This document shows, in pieces, positions 54,038 through 62,700 of a stretch of 64,000 nucleotides of DNA; positions within the stretch are counted from its first letter, which is position 1, and each line of letters starts with the position of its first letter. Source of the stretch: Dorea_D sp963559605 (lineage in GTDB: Bacteria; Bacillota; Clostridia; Lachnospirales; Lachnospiraceae). The stretch lies in assembly GCA_963559605.1 (NCBI GenBank), contig CAUWLL010000008.1, positions 1 to 64,000 on the forward strand, given 5' to 3'. The notes under the pieces were generated by a model. It saw only the letters and a list, made by a program, of their open reading frames with translations. It was not told the DNA's origin and made no database searches. The translations under genes and the position numbers were made by a program.

Positions 54038-54910
54038 TTATTTTAATGATTCTCCGGTCAGCATCTCATATCCCTGGAGATATTTTCCGATGGTCTTTTC
54101 TACAATATCCTGCGGCAGTGTCCAATCGTTACCCGGATTCTCTTTCAGCCAGTCACGGGCAAACTGCTTATCAAAAGACGGCTGTCCATGTCCCGGCTCG
54201 TATCCCTCTACCGGCCAGAAACGTGAACTGTCCGGTGTAAGCATTTCGTCGCCGAGTACGATGTTGCCCTCCTCGTCCAGACCAAACTCAAACTTAGTGT
54301 CCGCAATAATGATCCCTTTGCTCAGTGCATACTCCGCACATTTCTTATATAATGCAATCGTATAGTCCCGAAGTTTCTCCGCATATTCCTGACCTTTTCC
54401 CGGAAACTGTTTCTCAAGATGCTCAATACTCTGCTCATAGGAAATGTTCTCGTCATGATCTCCAATCTCTGCTTTTGTAGATGGTGTGTAGATTGGCTCC
54501 GGCAGTTTATCAGACTCTTTCAATCCCTCCGGCAGTTCGATCCCACATACTTTTCCTGTTTCCAGGTAACTTGCCCATCCACTTCCGGTAATATAACCAC
54601 GCACAATACACTCCACCGGAAGCATCTCCAGTTTACGGCACATCATACTGTTTCCGTCAAACTTCGGCTGTCTGAAAAACTCAGGCATATCATTTACATC
54701 CACGGAAATCATGTGATTTGGCAGAATATCCCTAGTCATATCAAACCAGAATTTAGACATCTGCGTAAGCACTGCGCCTTTTTTTGTAATCTCATTGTTC
54801 AAAATAACATCAAAGCAACTGATACGGTCTGTGGCAACCATAATAAGGCTGTCGCCGTTATCATAAATCTCACGTACTTTACCTTCTTTGATCGGTTTCA
54901 TTTCCTGCAT
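54038..54910 (-). CDS. purC: Phosphoribosylaminoimidazole-succinocarboxamide synthase (SAICAR synthetase)
   Basis: A 290-residue enzyme of purine synthesis that joins aspartate to CAIR with ATP. Motifs are KPIKEGKVREIYD, VATDRISCFDVI, ECIVRGYITGSGW and the C-terminal DTKFEFGLDEEG and LTPDSSRFWP. Length fits the longer 290-residue class. Ribosome site GAGGTG. It stands alone rather than in a pur operon. Confidence 0.96.
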   Translation of the reverse strand: MQEMKPIKEGKVREIYDNGDSLIMVATDRISCFDVILNNEITKKGAVLTQMSKFWFDMTRDILPNHMISVDVNDMPEFFRQPKFDGNSMMCRKLEMLPVECIVRGYITGSGWASYLETGKVCGIELPEGLKESDKLPEPIYTPSTKAEIGDHDENISYEQSIEHLEKQFPGKGQEYAEKLRDYTIALYKKCAEYALSKGIIIADTKFEFGLDEEGNIVLGDEMLTPDSSRFWPVEGYEPGHGQPSFDKQFARDWLKENPGNDWTLPQDIVEKTIGKYLQGYEMLTGESLK

Positions 54911-54997
54911 TTTTCACACCTCGTATATACTTTTCATTTATTAATCAGCATAATAAAAGTAACATGTTTTATAAGAAATTGCAATAACCAATAGCAA

Positions 54998-55567
54998 TTA
55001 CTTTCTAAGAAATGCCGCAATTCTTTTGTACACAAAAAATGTAACCGCGCCGTTAATTCCCGCTTTTACCAGATTGAATTCCACGATGAACGGCATTAAC
55101 GACCATATAACATCTCTTGACACTCCCATAAACAGCGGTGTAATAATGAGATTTGCGCCGACCATCACGGCTCCCATTGCCAACATTCCGAGAATCAGGC
55201 CGATAACCGCCTGTTTTTTTGACTTATCTTTTTTGTAGACGGTTCCTGCAATGGATACCAGCGTACTCGTTGCTATAATATGCATCAGTATTCCATACAG
55301 ACCGCTTGAGGCGCTTACCGTCACTCCTTGGATAATCGATGTAACAACCGTCAAGATCACGCCTACTGCCGGGCCAAAGGCAAACGTCCCGATCAAGATG
55401 GAAATATCCGCCGGATCATATTCCAAAAACGGAACAACCGGAAAGATCGGGAAATGGATGAAATATACCAGCACCACCGACACGGCAACCAGCATTCCCA
55501 GCTTTACCAGCTTCATGGTCGCATGACCGCTTACTTTGTTTGTTTTTTCTACTACTTCCTGTGACAT
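54998..55567 (-). CDS. ribU: Riboflavin ECF transporter S component
   Basis: A 189-residue RibU-type membrane protein, the substrate-binding part of an ECF importer, with about five or six hydrophobic segments. The N-terminal KLGMLVAVSVVLVYFIHFPIFP and VPFLEYDPADISILIG match RibU, where the EYDP region contributes to flavin binding. The ATG at 55567 follows AGGAGG by seven bases; a longer frame has no site. An FMN riboswitch precedes it, confirming riboflavin as substrate. It needs EcfA/A'/T encoded elsewhere. Confidence 0.92.
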   Translation of the reverse strand: MSQEVVEKTNKVSGHATMKLVKLGMLVAVSVVLVYFIHFPIFPVVPFLEYDPADISILIGTFAFGPAVGVILTVVTSIIQGVTVSASSGLYGILMHIIATSTLVSIAGTVYKKDKSKKQAVIGLILGMLAMGAVMVGANLIITPLFMGVSRDVIWSLMPFIVEFNLVKAGINGAVTFFVYKRIAAFLRK

Positions 55568-55610
55568 ATCAATTCCTCCTGAAACTTTATTGTGAAGAAT
55601 CTGACGAAAC

Positions 55611-55654
55611 AAAAAATGCCTTGAAACCTAAAAAACATTAAGTTCCAAGACATT
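55611..55654 (-). terminator. Riboswitch-controlled terminator of ribU
   Basis: AATGTCTTGGAAC and GTTTCAAGGCATT pair over 13 bp with two G-U pairs, then a U-run. It follows the FMN aptamer directly and is the expression platform: with FMN bound, transcription stops before ribU. Confidence 0.85.
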
Positions 55655-55679
55655 AAAATACTATTCTTACAGTACCTTG

Positions 55680-55815
55680 TTTCTTTCATCCGGACTATAC
55701 CGTTGGTATGGGATTCTTACCCATTCCTGCCGTCAACTTTTGCTTTCGGCTCGCGGACTTATGGCTTATCTTACGCCCATCACCGCCAGTGAGGAATCAC
55801 ACCTCGCCCTGAAAC
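55680..55815 (-). ncRNA. FMN riboswitch (RFN element)
   Basis: The minus strand shows the RFN hallmarks: the opening TTTCAGGGCGAGGTG, the internal GTCCGCGAGCC, GTTGACGGCAGGAATGGG and the closing TATAGTCCGGATGAAAG. It binds FMN and controls the downstream ribU by the terminator at 55611-55654. Confidence 0.95.
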
Positions 55816-55830
55816 AGATTATTCACTTAT

Positions 55831-55859
55831 AAAATACGCCTGTTTTCTTCCCTTGTCAA
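55831..55859 (-). promoter_or_regulatory. Promoter of the FMN riboswitch and ribU
   Basis: Minus strand TTGACA, a 17-base spacer and TATTTT. The -35 box overlaps the stop codon of modC, so the ribU promoter is embedded in the end of the molybdenum operon. Confidence 0.7.
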
Positions 55860-57061
55860 TTCTTTTTGACCATAAAATCACTCTTTTTCAGCCACAACAC
55901 ACACTCCGGCGGTATTCTGAAGAAAATTCTGTCACCCACCTCATAACTCTGTTGTCCAGACTTTGGGATCTCTGCCCGGATCGTTCCGGCAGTTTCCTTT
56001 AATGGCCGGATCACGTAGATGTAATCAAACGGAGCTTCAATACGCCGCTTGACCACTCCCTCCGTCAATCCCTCAAGACTTCCTCTCTTCTTTGACCCCA
56101 TCGGTTCTGAACCTTCAGATCCTCTCCTCTCACCCCCAGATCCGGCAGGATATATCTGTACATCATGGGCACGGATCCCCACACTTTGTACGCGATGACC
56201 GTCTATATCTCCCGGAACCGGCAACGTACAATTCCACGCCGGAATTACGAGATACTGCCTCTGCCCACGAGCAGATTCTGTATTTTCTGATTCCCGCTCT
56301 GTCACATTCTCTACATCCGCAATATTTTTACACCCCGTCAGAATCGCCGCCGACACCGTTCCCGGTTTCTGAAAAATCTCTCTTTTCTCCCCGCATACTT
56401 CCATTTGGCCCTCGTGGATAATGCCAATCCGTTCGCACAAGCGATAAATCTCATCTCGGTTGTGAGACACCAAAAGCGCCGTCACCTGTATCTGTTCCAA
56501 CCAGTCTAATATCTCCTGCTCTATCTGCCATTTGAGATAGCTGTCGATAGCGGAAAACGGCTCGTCCAGCAGAACGATCTCCGGCTCTGTGATCATCATC
56601 CTGGCAATGGCAACACGCTGTTTCTGACCACCGGACAGTGCAGACGGGTATTTCTTTTCCAATCCGTTCAATCGGAACTGCCGAATATATTTTTCCACCA
56701 GCTTTTGCTTTTCCGATCTTCTTCTACGTTTATTGCCATCTGTTCCTGCCAACGTTCCGGCTCCTATGGCTATGTTTTCTTCCACTGTCATATTCGGAAA
56801 CAGCGCATATTCCTGAAACAAAAATCCCACTTTCCGCTCCCCGGGCGAAAGGTTGATTCCTGCCGAAGAGTCGAAAAGCACTCTGCCGTTTAACACGATC
56901 CGCCCTTCATCCGGCGTTTCAATGCCTGCGATACATTTGAGCGTCAAACTCTTGCCGCAGCCACTTTCTCCCAAAACACCGAACACTTCTTCTCCTGTCT
57001 GAAACGCTACATCCAGCTTAAAATCCGAAAAACATTTCTTGATACGCACCTCTATCGCCAT
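55856..57061 (-). CDS. modC: Molybdate ABC transporter ATPase
   Basis: A 401-residue ATPase. Walker A GESGCGKSLTLK, signature LSGGQKQRVAIARM, Walker B IVLLDEPFSAID and switch His in LVSHNRDE all lie in the first 230 residues. The remaining 170 residues hold a TOBE-like region with an insert rich in Gly/Glu/Ser, longer than usual. The ATG at 57061 lies within the last codons of modB, a ten-base overlap; the longer frame to 57316 runs antisense-like through modB and is not coding. Confidence 0.93.
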   Translation of the reverse strand: MAIEVRIKKCFSDFKLDVAFQTGEEVFGVLGESGCGKSLTLKCIAGIETPDEGRIVLNGRVLFDSSAGINLSPGERKVGFLFQEYALFPNMTVEENIAIGAGTLAGTDGNKRRRRSEKQKLVEKYIRQFRLNGLEKKYPSALSGGQKQRVAIARMMITEPEIVLLDEPFSAIDSYLKWQIEQEILDWLEQIQVTALLVSHNRDEIYRLCERIGIIHEGQMEVCGEKREIFQKPGTVSAAILTGCKNIADVENVTERESENTESARGQRQYLVIPAWNCTLPVPGDIDGHRVQSVGIRAHDVQIYPAGSGGERRGSEGSEPMGSKKRGSLEGLTEGVVKRRIEAPFDYIYVIRPLKETAGTIRAEIPKSGQQSYEVGDRIFFRIPPECVLWLKKSDFMVKKN

Positions 57062-57717
57062 GCATTTCCTCCTTTTCTGCCGGATACAACATTCATCAAT
57101 ACAATAAAAAAGACCGACATCCCCACAATTATCGCTGCCCACCGAAATGCAAGCGCACGATTTCCGTTCTGCATCGCCGTGTAAATGGCGATTGCCGCCG
57201 TCTGCGTCCTGCCGGGAATGTTTCCTGCTAACATAACAGTAGCTCCAAACTCGCCCATCGCCCTTGTAAATGCCAGAATCACTCCTGCCATAATGGTCGG
57301 CAGGCAATTTGGACACACGATTTTAAAAAAAATACAGGCATTTGACAGTCCCAATGTCTGCCCTGCATAGATCAGTGTCTGATCCATCTGCTCAAATGCT
57401 CCTCTCGCCGTCCGATATAAAAGCGGAAATGACACAACTGCGGACGCGATCACCATTCCCGTCTGCGAAAACACGACCTGAATCCCATGTTCCGTCAGCC
57501 AACTGCCTGCCACACTGTTCTTCCCAAAAAAGAGCAGCAGAAAAAAACCTACCACTGTAGGCGGAAGCACCATGGGAAGCGTACAAATCACATCCAAAAT
57601 ACTTTTTCCTTTTTTCATCCGGGCAGCCCCATACGCTATCGGTATCCCCGCGAGAACAACCAGCATCGTAGCAGCCGCAGCCGCCTTAAGGGACAGCAGT
57701 AATGGTGTAAAATCCAT
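57052..57717 (-). CDS. modB: Molybdate ABC transporter permease
   Basis: A 221-residue inner-membrane permease with five to six hydrophobic segments. The family region LPPTVVGFFLLL and the EAA-like loop GQTLGLSNACIFFKIVCPN are clear, as is FTRAMGEFGATVML. Ribosome site AGAGG. It is 18 bases behind modA. Confidence 0.95.
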   Translation of the reverse strand: MDFTPLLLSLKAAAAATMLVVLAGIPIAYGAARMKKGKSILDVICTLPMVLPPTVVGFFLLLFFGKNSVAGSWLTEHGIQVVFSQTGMVIASAVVSFPLLYRTARGAFEQMDQTLIYAGQTLGLSNACIFFKIVCPNCLPTIMAGVILAFTRAMGEFGATVMLAGNIPGRTQTAAIAIYTAMQNGNRALAFRWAAIIVGMSVFFIVLMNVVSGRKGGNAWR

Positions 57718-57735
57718 AAGTTCGGACCTCTCGTT

Positions 57736-58623
57736 CTATTCCTGTGTATACGGCGCAAATCCATAAGCCCGCAATATATCGGATACTTCTGCGGTTTTCA
57801 AAAACTCTAAAAACTGCGCCGCTTCTTCTTTCTCCTTCGAACCAGACACCATACCTGCCGGATAAATGACCGGTTCACAACTTCCTTCCGGAGCCTCACA
57901 TACAACCTCTACATTTTTCTCAATCTGCGCATCCGTGGCATACACAATCCCGCACTGCACATTCCCCGTTGCAACCCAGTCCAGAACTTGTCTTACATTC
58001 GTGGCAAGATTGGCTTTCTTCTGAATCTGCTCCCAAAGTCCAAGTTTTTTATAAATATCTTCCGTATACTGTCCCACCGGAACATCTGCATTTCCGATGG
58101 CGACCATTGAGATCTTGTCTGTCGCAGTCTCTTCAAAGGACGCAGGTCTTACGTCCGAATCTTTGGGCACAATTAAAACCACTTTATTTTCTAACAAAGA
58201 AAAATCACTGCCGTCTTCAATCATACCCCCGGCTTTCAATTCGTCCATCTGCTTCATTGCCGCCGAAATAAATACATCCGCCGGAGCTCCTTGCTCAATC
58301 TGCGTTTTCAGCGTTCCTGACGAATCGAACTGGAAAACAAAATCTATGTTACCATGCTTCTTCTGATATGCTTTTCCAATCTCCTGCATCGCATCCGTCA
58401 TACTCGCCGCCGCCAATACATGAAGCTCTGTTGTTTCTGTCTTTTTATCCGACTTTGCTTGTCCTTTCAGTTCCGGCGCTTTCTTCTCTCGCTCCGCGAG
58501 TTCATAAGGATAGCCGCCTCAAGAAGCCCCGGAAGGGGAACATCTGTCTGCGTACGCTAAAAAACCCGCCAAACCTGCAAGAAGCACAACTATAAAAATT
58601 AAATTTCTTTTCTTTCCATTCAT
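57736..58623 (-). pseudogene. modA: Molybdate-binding protein gene with an in-frame TGA
   Basis: Reading from the ATG at 58623 (overlapping the MOSC stop as ATGA) gives MNGKKRNLIFIVVLLAGLAG, a normal signal-peptide start. It continues to codon 35, which is TGA (58519-58521), and then stays in frame without further stops into a full ModA. The ModA part includes VLAAASMTDAMQEI, DSSGTLKTQIEQGAPADVFIS and GNVQCGIVYATDAQI. An internal TTG at 58416 could give only the mature domain without a signal, useless outside the cell. The DNA around the stop is GC-rich with two short palindromes (CCCCTTCCGGGG and CTCGCGGAGCGAG), unlike its neighbours. It may be a nonsense mutation, an inserted repeat or a sequencing error; modBC downstream look intact. 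Confidence 0.75.
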
Positions 58624-59051
58624 CTTAACAACTCCAATTCATCCCCGGTTTTTATAATTCCACCGTGTTCCACCGTACAAAATACACCCTCTCTTGGCAT
58701 AATGCAGTCTCCCATCGTCCGAAAGATCTCGCACCCATGATGGCATTCCTTCCCAATCTGGGTGAGTACGAGCACAACCTCACCACACCGAAACTTCGTT
58801 CCTATCGGAAATCTCTTAAAATCATATCCTTCTACCACCAGATTTTCGCCAAAATCTCCAAACTCTACATCCGCCCCTTTTTGTCGGAACTCCTCAATCC
58901 TCTCATAGGACAGAAGACTCACCTGCCGATGCCAGTTTCCTGCGTGAGCGTCTCCTTCAAGCCCATAATTTTCTATGAAAACCGCCTTGCCTATATTCTC
59001 TTTTCTCGTCCCTTTCTCTCTGCTGATACAAACCGCTTTCACAGTTCCCAT
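58620..59051 (-). CDS. MOSC domain protein
   Basis: A 143-residue stand-alone MOSC domain, related to the C-terminal domain of molybdenum cofactor sulfurase and to YiiM. The conserved Cys is in IGKECHHGC near residue 100. N-terminal GLEGDAHAGNWHRQVSLLS is typical. In operons of this kind it probably handles sulfur or molybdopterin during cofactor assembly. Its stop overlaps the modA start. Confidence 0.88.
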   Translation of the reverse strand: MGTVKAVCISREKGTRKENIGKAVFIENYGLEGDAHAGNWHRQVSLLSYERIEEFRQKGADVEFGDFGENLVVEGYDFKRFPIGTKFRCGEVVLVLTQIGKECHHGCEIFRTMGDCIMPREGVFCTVEHGGIIKTGDELELLR

Positions 59052-59086
59052 GATCCTCTTACCTTTCTAATTCTGCCAATTTTCGA

Positions 59087-60112
59087 TTAATACCCCTTGC
59101 CAAAACTACAATTCGGATAATGACAACTTTCACATCCAAGGCAAAGCCCTCCGTGCCCCATAGCCGCGATCTCTCTTTTGTCAATCCGAACGTCCGCCAA
59201 TACTCTGGGCAGCAGAAGGTCAAACACTGTAGCCTTGGCGTACATGACACATCCCGGGAGTCCCAGAATCGGGGTGTTGTCTTCATAGTATCCAAGTACC
59301 AGCATTGCCCCCGGAAGTACCGGAGCGCCGTAAGTAATAACTTCTGCCCCTGATTTTTGAATCGCTCCCGGCGTTCGATCGTCGGGATCTACACTCATCC
59401 CACCGGTGCAAAGAATCAGATCCGCACCGCTTTTTCTGGAATTTTGAATCGCACGCAGGATCTTTTCATCCTCATCTGGTACAACTTCATGAAAAAGGAC
59501 TTCCACCCCAAACTGCTCCAGCTTTTCCTTAATAACAGGAGTAAATGTATCCTGTATTCTTCCGTAATACACTTCATTTCCGGTAGTGACGACCGCCGCC
59601 GTCTTTCGCACAAACGGTTTGATCTCCAAAATCGGCTTCTCTGCGCCGATTTTCTTAACCGCATTCATTCTGGCTTCCTCGATCACCAGCGGAATAATTC
59701 TCATTCCTGCCAGCTTATCTCCCGGCTTCACTGCCTGATTGGTATGTCTTGTAGCAATCATCACATCCTCCAGACAGTTGATTTCCACAAGACGTTTTGT
59801 ATCTACAAGAAATACTCCGCATGTATCCGCAAGCAGTTCTATCTTTCCCTCTTTCACCGGAGTTTCTTTCATGTATTTATTCTTGCAAACAGAAACAAGG
59901 ATTTCTGCCGCCTCATTTTCGTGCAGCATGCCTTCCGTTTTTTCCCACACATAGAGATGATCTTTCCCCAGCGACAGAAGCTTCGGAATGTCGTCTTTTG
60001 TCACAATATGTCCTTTCCGAAATGCTGTGTCTTTCTTTTCATCTTTGATGATTACCGTAATGTCATGGCAGATGACATGCCCTTCTGCATGGATGGTTTC
60101 TATTTGCTTCAT
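59087..60112 (-). CDS. MoeA-like molybdopterin-binding protein with Cys-rich tail
   Basis: A 341-residue protein whose second half is the MoaB/MogA-type molybdopterin-binding domain (VVTTGNEVYYGRI, LCTGGMSVDPDDRTPGAI, LGLPGC). The first half replaces the usual MoeA N-terminal domains with a shorter region. The last 20 residues hold four Cys in CLGCESCHYPNCSFGKGY, a possible metal or iron-sulfur site. It probably inserts or carries molybdenum cofactor, perhaps for a particular enzyme class. Its ATG directly follows the stop of the HipA-like gene (TAAATG). Confidence 0.85.
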   Translation of the reverse strand: MKQIETIHAEGHVICHDITVIIKDEKKDTAFRKGHIVTKDDIPKLLSLGKDHLYVWEKTEGMLHENEAAEILVSVCKNKYMKETPVKEGKIELLADTCGVFLVDTKRLVEINCLEDVMIATRHTNQAVKPGDKLAGMRIIPLVIEEARMNAVKKIGAEKPILEIKPFVRKTAAVVTTGNEVYYGRIQDTFTPVIKEKLEQFGVEVLFHEVVPDEDEKILRAIQNSRKSGADLILCTGGMSVDPDDRTPGAIQKSGAEVITYGAPVLPGAMLVLGYYEDNTPILGLPGCVMYAKATVFDLLLPRVLADVRIDKREIAAMGHGGLCLGCESCHYPNCSFGKGY

Positions 60113-61207
60113 TTATATTCCTTCTTTCCGCGCTGCTTCTTTTAACACTTTATATCTTTGACAAAACATATCTTTCCACTCGGCTGCATCTTCAAAAAGT
60201 TCCATAGGGATTTCTTTTTTCTGACGAAGTCCGATTTTCTTGACTGCCTCCACAGCAGCTTCCATTTGATTCATTTTACGTGGAAATACAGTCTGACAGA
60301 CAGCCCCTTCTAGCGTATGATATTGATAAAAGCTCTGATTAAAATCCATCAGAGGATAAAGAGAAATAGCTTCATTTGTCCTATTATCTATTAAAAATCC
60401 CCAATTCTCCGGGTGTCTGTCTGTATTTCCCACCAAATAATCCACCATATTCATTCCGTAATATGTCACAGCATCAACTTTGATGCATTCTTCTAATGTA
60501 TCAAGTTCTCTGTTTGCTGCATAAATATCAAATGCCATCTTGGAAACCATGGAAAACCTCTTAGAAGTAACAAGGTGACTCTTCGTAACAGGCTCTCCGT
60601 CATAAAAGTCTTTCTCATAGTTTACCTGTGGAAAATCAAAGCACTGACAGATTGCACTTGCAAGCAATTCTCTCTTTACTGCCTTATCGCCGCCGTCTTT
60701 TAATAAAACAAATCCTTCCTCTCGGCGCACCCAAGCTTTGGGAAAGCAGCCTCTTGTGGAAAGATCCGGCGCTAATTCATCATTGGTTACGGTCATCTGC
60801 CTGCCTTTCAAAGACAATTCCACAATCGCTTCATTCAGGGGATGATCATAAAGGTTGATTTCCTCATAAGATATGTTCTCCTCTGATTCCTTCACCCAGA
60901 ATACATCAGTCAGAGACACACATCGGTAAGTCAACGCAATTGCCGCACGCTCCCTGTCTGTTGTCATCTGCGAAGCCCCAATACTCGCCAAAATATCTTT
61001 CGCATATTTTCGATCCAAAGACAACATCCGCGAAGCACACCAATGATAGAAGTTATTCAGATTATTCAGCCGGGTATCTATATCGTCATCCGCCTCCAAA
61101 TACAGGTCGTATGGCAGGAATCTTTCATTTATTAACCGTACCTGTCCCCCGGAAGTAATCTCTGCCACTTCCGTTTCCATATGCATAACGAAATAATTTT
61201 TTCCCAT
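60113..61207 (-). CDS. HipA-like protein kinase
   Basis: A 364-residue protein with the C-terminal catalytic features of HipA/CtkA-type kinases: an ATP-site Lys region (WVRREEGFVLLKDGG near residue 190), the catalytic loop VGNTDRHPENWGFL near residue 285 and the metal-binding PLMDFNQSF near residue 310. The N-terminal 160 residues are not recognised. No HipB-like partner is adjacent. It is locked into the molybdenum operon: ten bases after mogA and directly abutting the moeA-like gene. The role there is unknown. Confidence 0.8.
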   Translation of the reverse strand: MGKNYFVMHMETEVAEITSGGQVRLINERFLPYDLYLEADDDIDTRLNNLNNFYHWCASRMLSLDRKYAKDILASIGASQMTTDRERAAIALTYRCVSLTDVFWVKESEENISYEEINLYDHPLNEAIVELSLKGRQMTVTNDELAPDLSTRGCFPKAWVRREEGFVLLKDGGDKAVKRELLASAICQCFDFPQVNYEKDFYDGEPVTKSHLVTSKRFSMVSKMAFDIYAANRELDTLEECIKVDAVTYYGMNMVDYLVGNTDRHPENWGFLIDNRTNEAISLYPLMDFNQSFYQYHTLEGAVCQTVFPRKMNQMEAAVEAVKKIGLRQKKEIPMELFEDAAEWKDMFCQRYKVLKEAARKEGI

Positions 61208-61216
61208 ATCTCCTAT

Positions 61217-61705
61217 TTAAGACCTCCCACATTCTATCGCCTGTCCGGTTAAGATCTCCACTCCGTGAACCAGACTGTTTTTCACGCAGTCCATACATTC
61301 TTCCACAGCCTTCACACTGCCCGGAAGATTGATGATCACAGTCTCTTGCCGAATCCCAGCCACAGCCCTTGACAACATTGCCCTGTCTGTAAATTGACTG
61401 CTGTATGCCCGCATGGCTTCCGGGATCCCGTCTGCCCGTCGTTCCACTACGTCAAGCGTCGCCTCAGGTGTACAATCATCCTTGGCAAACCCGGTTCCCC
61501 CCGTGGTGACAATGAGCGCCGCTTTTTTTTGATCTGCAATCTCTCTCATAACTTCCGCAATTCTTTCCCGACGATCTGGAACGATCACGACCTCCGGCAC
61601 CTCAAATCCAAGACTTTCTAATCTTTTCTTTAGCGCAGGACCACTTTTATCTTCTCGTTCTCCGATATATCCTTTTGTACTGACGGTAATAACGATTGCT
61701 TTCAT
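61217..61705 (-). CDS. mogA: MogA/MoaB family molybdenum cofactor protein
   Basis: A 162-residue domain that adenylylates or binds molybdopterin. Motifs are VSTKGYIGEREDKSG, the glycine-rich TTGGTGFAKDDCTPEAT and INLPGSVKAVEECM. The ATG at 61705 follows GGAGGG; a longer frame overlaps moaA. MogA and MoaB cannot be told apart safely by eye. Confidence 0.9.
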   Translation of the reverse strand: MKAIVITVSTKGYIGEREDKSGPALKKRLESLGFEVPEVVIVPDRRERIAEVMREIADQKKAALIVTTGGTGFAKDDCTPEATLDVVERRADGIPEAMRAYSSQFTDRAMLSRAVAGIRQETVIINLPGSVKAVEECMDCVKNSLVHGVEILTGQAIECGRS

Positions 61706-61707
61706 AT

Positions 61708-62676
61708 TTACCCTCCAATCTGACACATTCCCTCGGCTTCGATCTTTCGCTCGTTCATACAATGTGCTGCCGGTTTTCGGCAAACGCTTTTCTCTATCAG
61801 CTCTGTCAATCCCTCGTCACTCACCCCACTTCTAAGCCGTTCTCGGAGATTCACCCCTTCTCTGCTTTGCAGACACATCCGCAAGTTTCCGTCTGCCGTC
61901 AAACGGATGCGGTTACATTCGGAACAGAACTTGTGGCTCATGGCGCTGATAAAACCGATTCGTCCCAACAGTCCCGGAAATACAAAATAATGCCCCGGTC
62001 CCTCGCCGATTTTCTCTGTACAAGGTTTCCCTTCCCCATAATGTTCACGCAACAAACGCAATACATCCTGCTCTGCCACAGGCTTTTCGTCCTCTCCTGT
62101 TCCAAGGGGCATATGCTCGATAAAGCGTACATGAACTTTCGCTTTTTCTGCCAGATGCACAAGCGCCTGTACGTCTTCTTCCCAGTGCTCTTTATAGAGC
62201 ACCGTGTTTACCTTCACCGTCAGGTCCGGGTACGTCCTTGCCACCTGCAAACCTTTCAAGGCTTCCGTGAGCTTACCACCTCCGGTACGTTCACGAAAAC
62301 GCTTTTCATCCAGTGTATCCAGACTGATATTCACACCCGATATTCCCGCCCTGTAAAGTTCATCCACATATTTCGGCAGCAGGATCCCATTGGTCGTAAG
62401 CGACACGGTATCTATATGCGGCACCTCTTTGATCCGGCGTATCAACACGGTTATCCCATCCCGCAGCAAAGGTTCCCCCCCTGTCACTTTGATATGGCGG
62501 ATTCCCGCCCTTGCCGAAGCATTGACAATCCTTACAATCTCATCATCGGTCAAAAGAGAGGTTTCGGGAACAAAAGAAACTCCGGACTTTGGCATACAGT
62601 ACACACATCTTAAATTACATCGGTCTGTCACCGATATTCGCATATAATCTATGCTCCTGCCCTGGCCGTCTACCAC
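61708..62676 (-). CDS. moaA: GTP 3',8-cyclase MoaA
   Basis: A 322-residue radical-SAM enzyme that starts molybdenum cofactor synthesis from GTP. The SAM cluster is in CNLRCVYC near residue 19. The second cluster uses CSECNRIRLT and a later Cys in LRMCLQ. The protein ends in Gly-Gly (MCQIGG), as functional MoaA does. Starts with GTG behind AAGGAGG. It is 24 bases after moaC. Confidence 0.95.
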   Translation of the reverse strand: MVDGQGRSIDYMRISVTDRCNLRCVYCMPKSGVSFVPETSLLTDDEIVRIVNASARAGIRHIKVTGGEPLLRDGITVLIRRIKEVPHIDTVSLTTNGILLPKYVDELYRAGISGVNISLDTLDEKRFRERTGGGKLTEALKGLQVARTYPDLTVKVNTVLYKEHWEEDVQALVHLAEKAKVHVRFIEHMPLGTGEDEKPVAEQDVLRLLREHYGEGKPCTEKIGEGPGHYFVFPGLLGRIGFISAMSHKFCSECNRIRLTADGNLRMCLQSREGVNLRERLRSGVSDEGLTELIEKSVCRKPAAHCMNERKIEAEGMCQIGG

Positions 62677-62700
62677 CGCTCCTACCTCCTTTTCGCAGCA

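Noticed and set aside
57062..57316. 85-codon N-terminal extension of modC
   Set aside because: It runs through modB in another frame, has no family resemblance, and the ATG at 57061 fits ModC exactly.
58480..58525. Selenocysteine readthrough of the modA TGA
   Set aside because: ModA needs no Sec there, and only a 4-bp stem follows; mutation or insertion is simpler.
59357..60145. 262-codon plus-strand open frame opposite the MoeA-like gene
   Set aside because: Shadow frame; the minus-strand protein has the molybdopterin-binding motifs.
61696..62613. 305-codon plus-strand open frame opposite moaA
   Set aside because: Antisense to a gene with intact radical-SAM motifs; no start signal and no recognisable domain.
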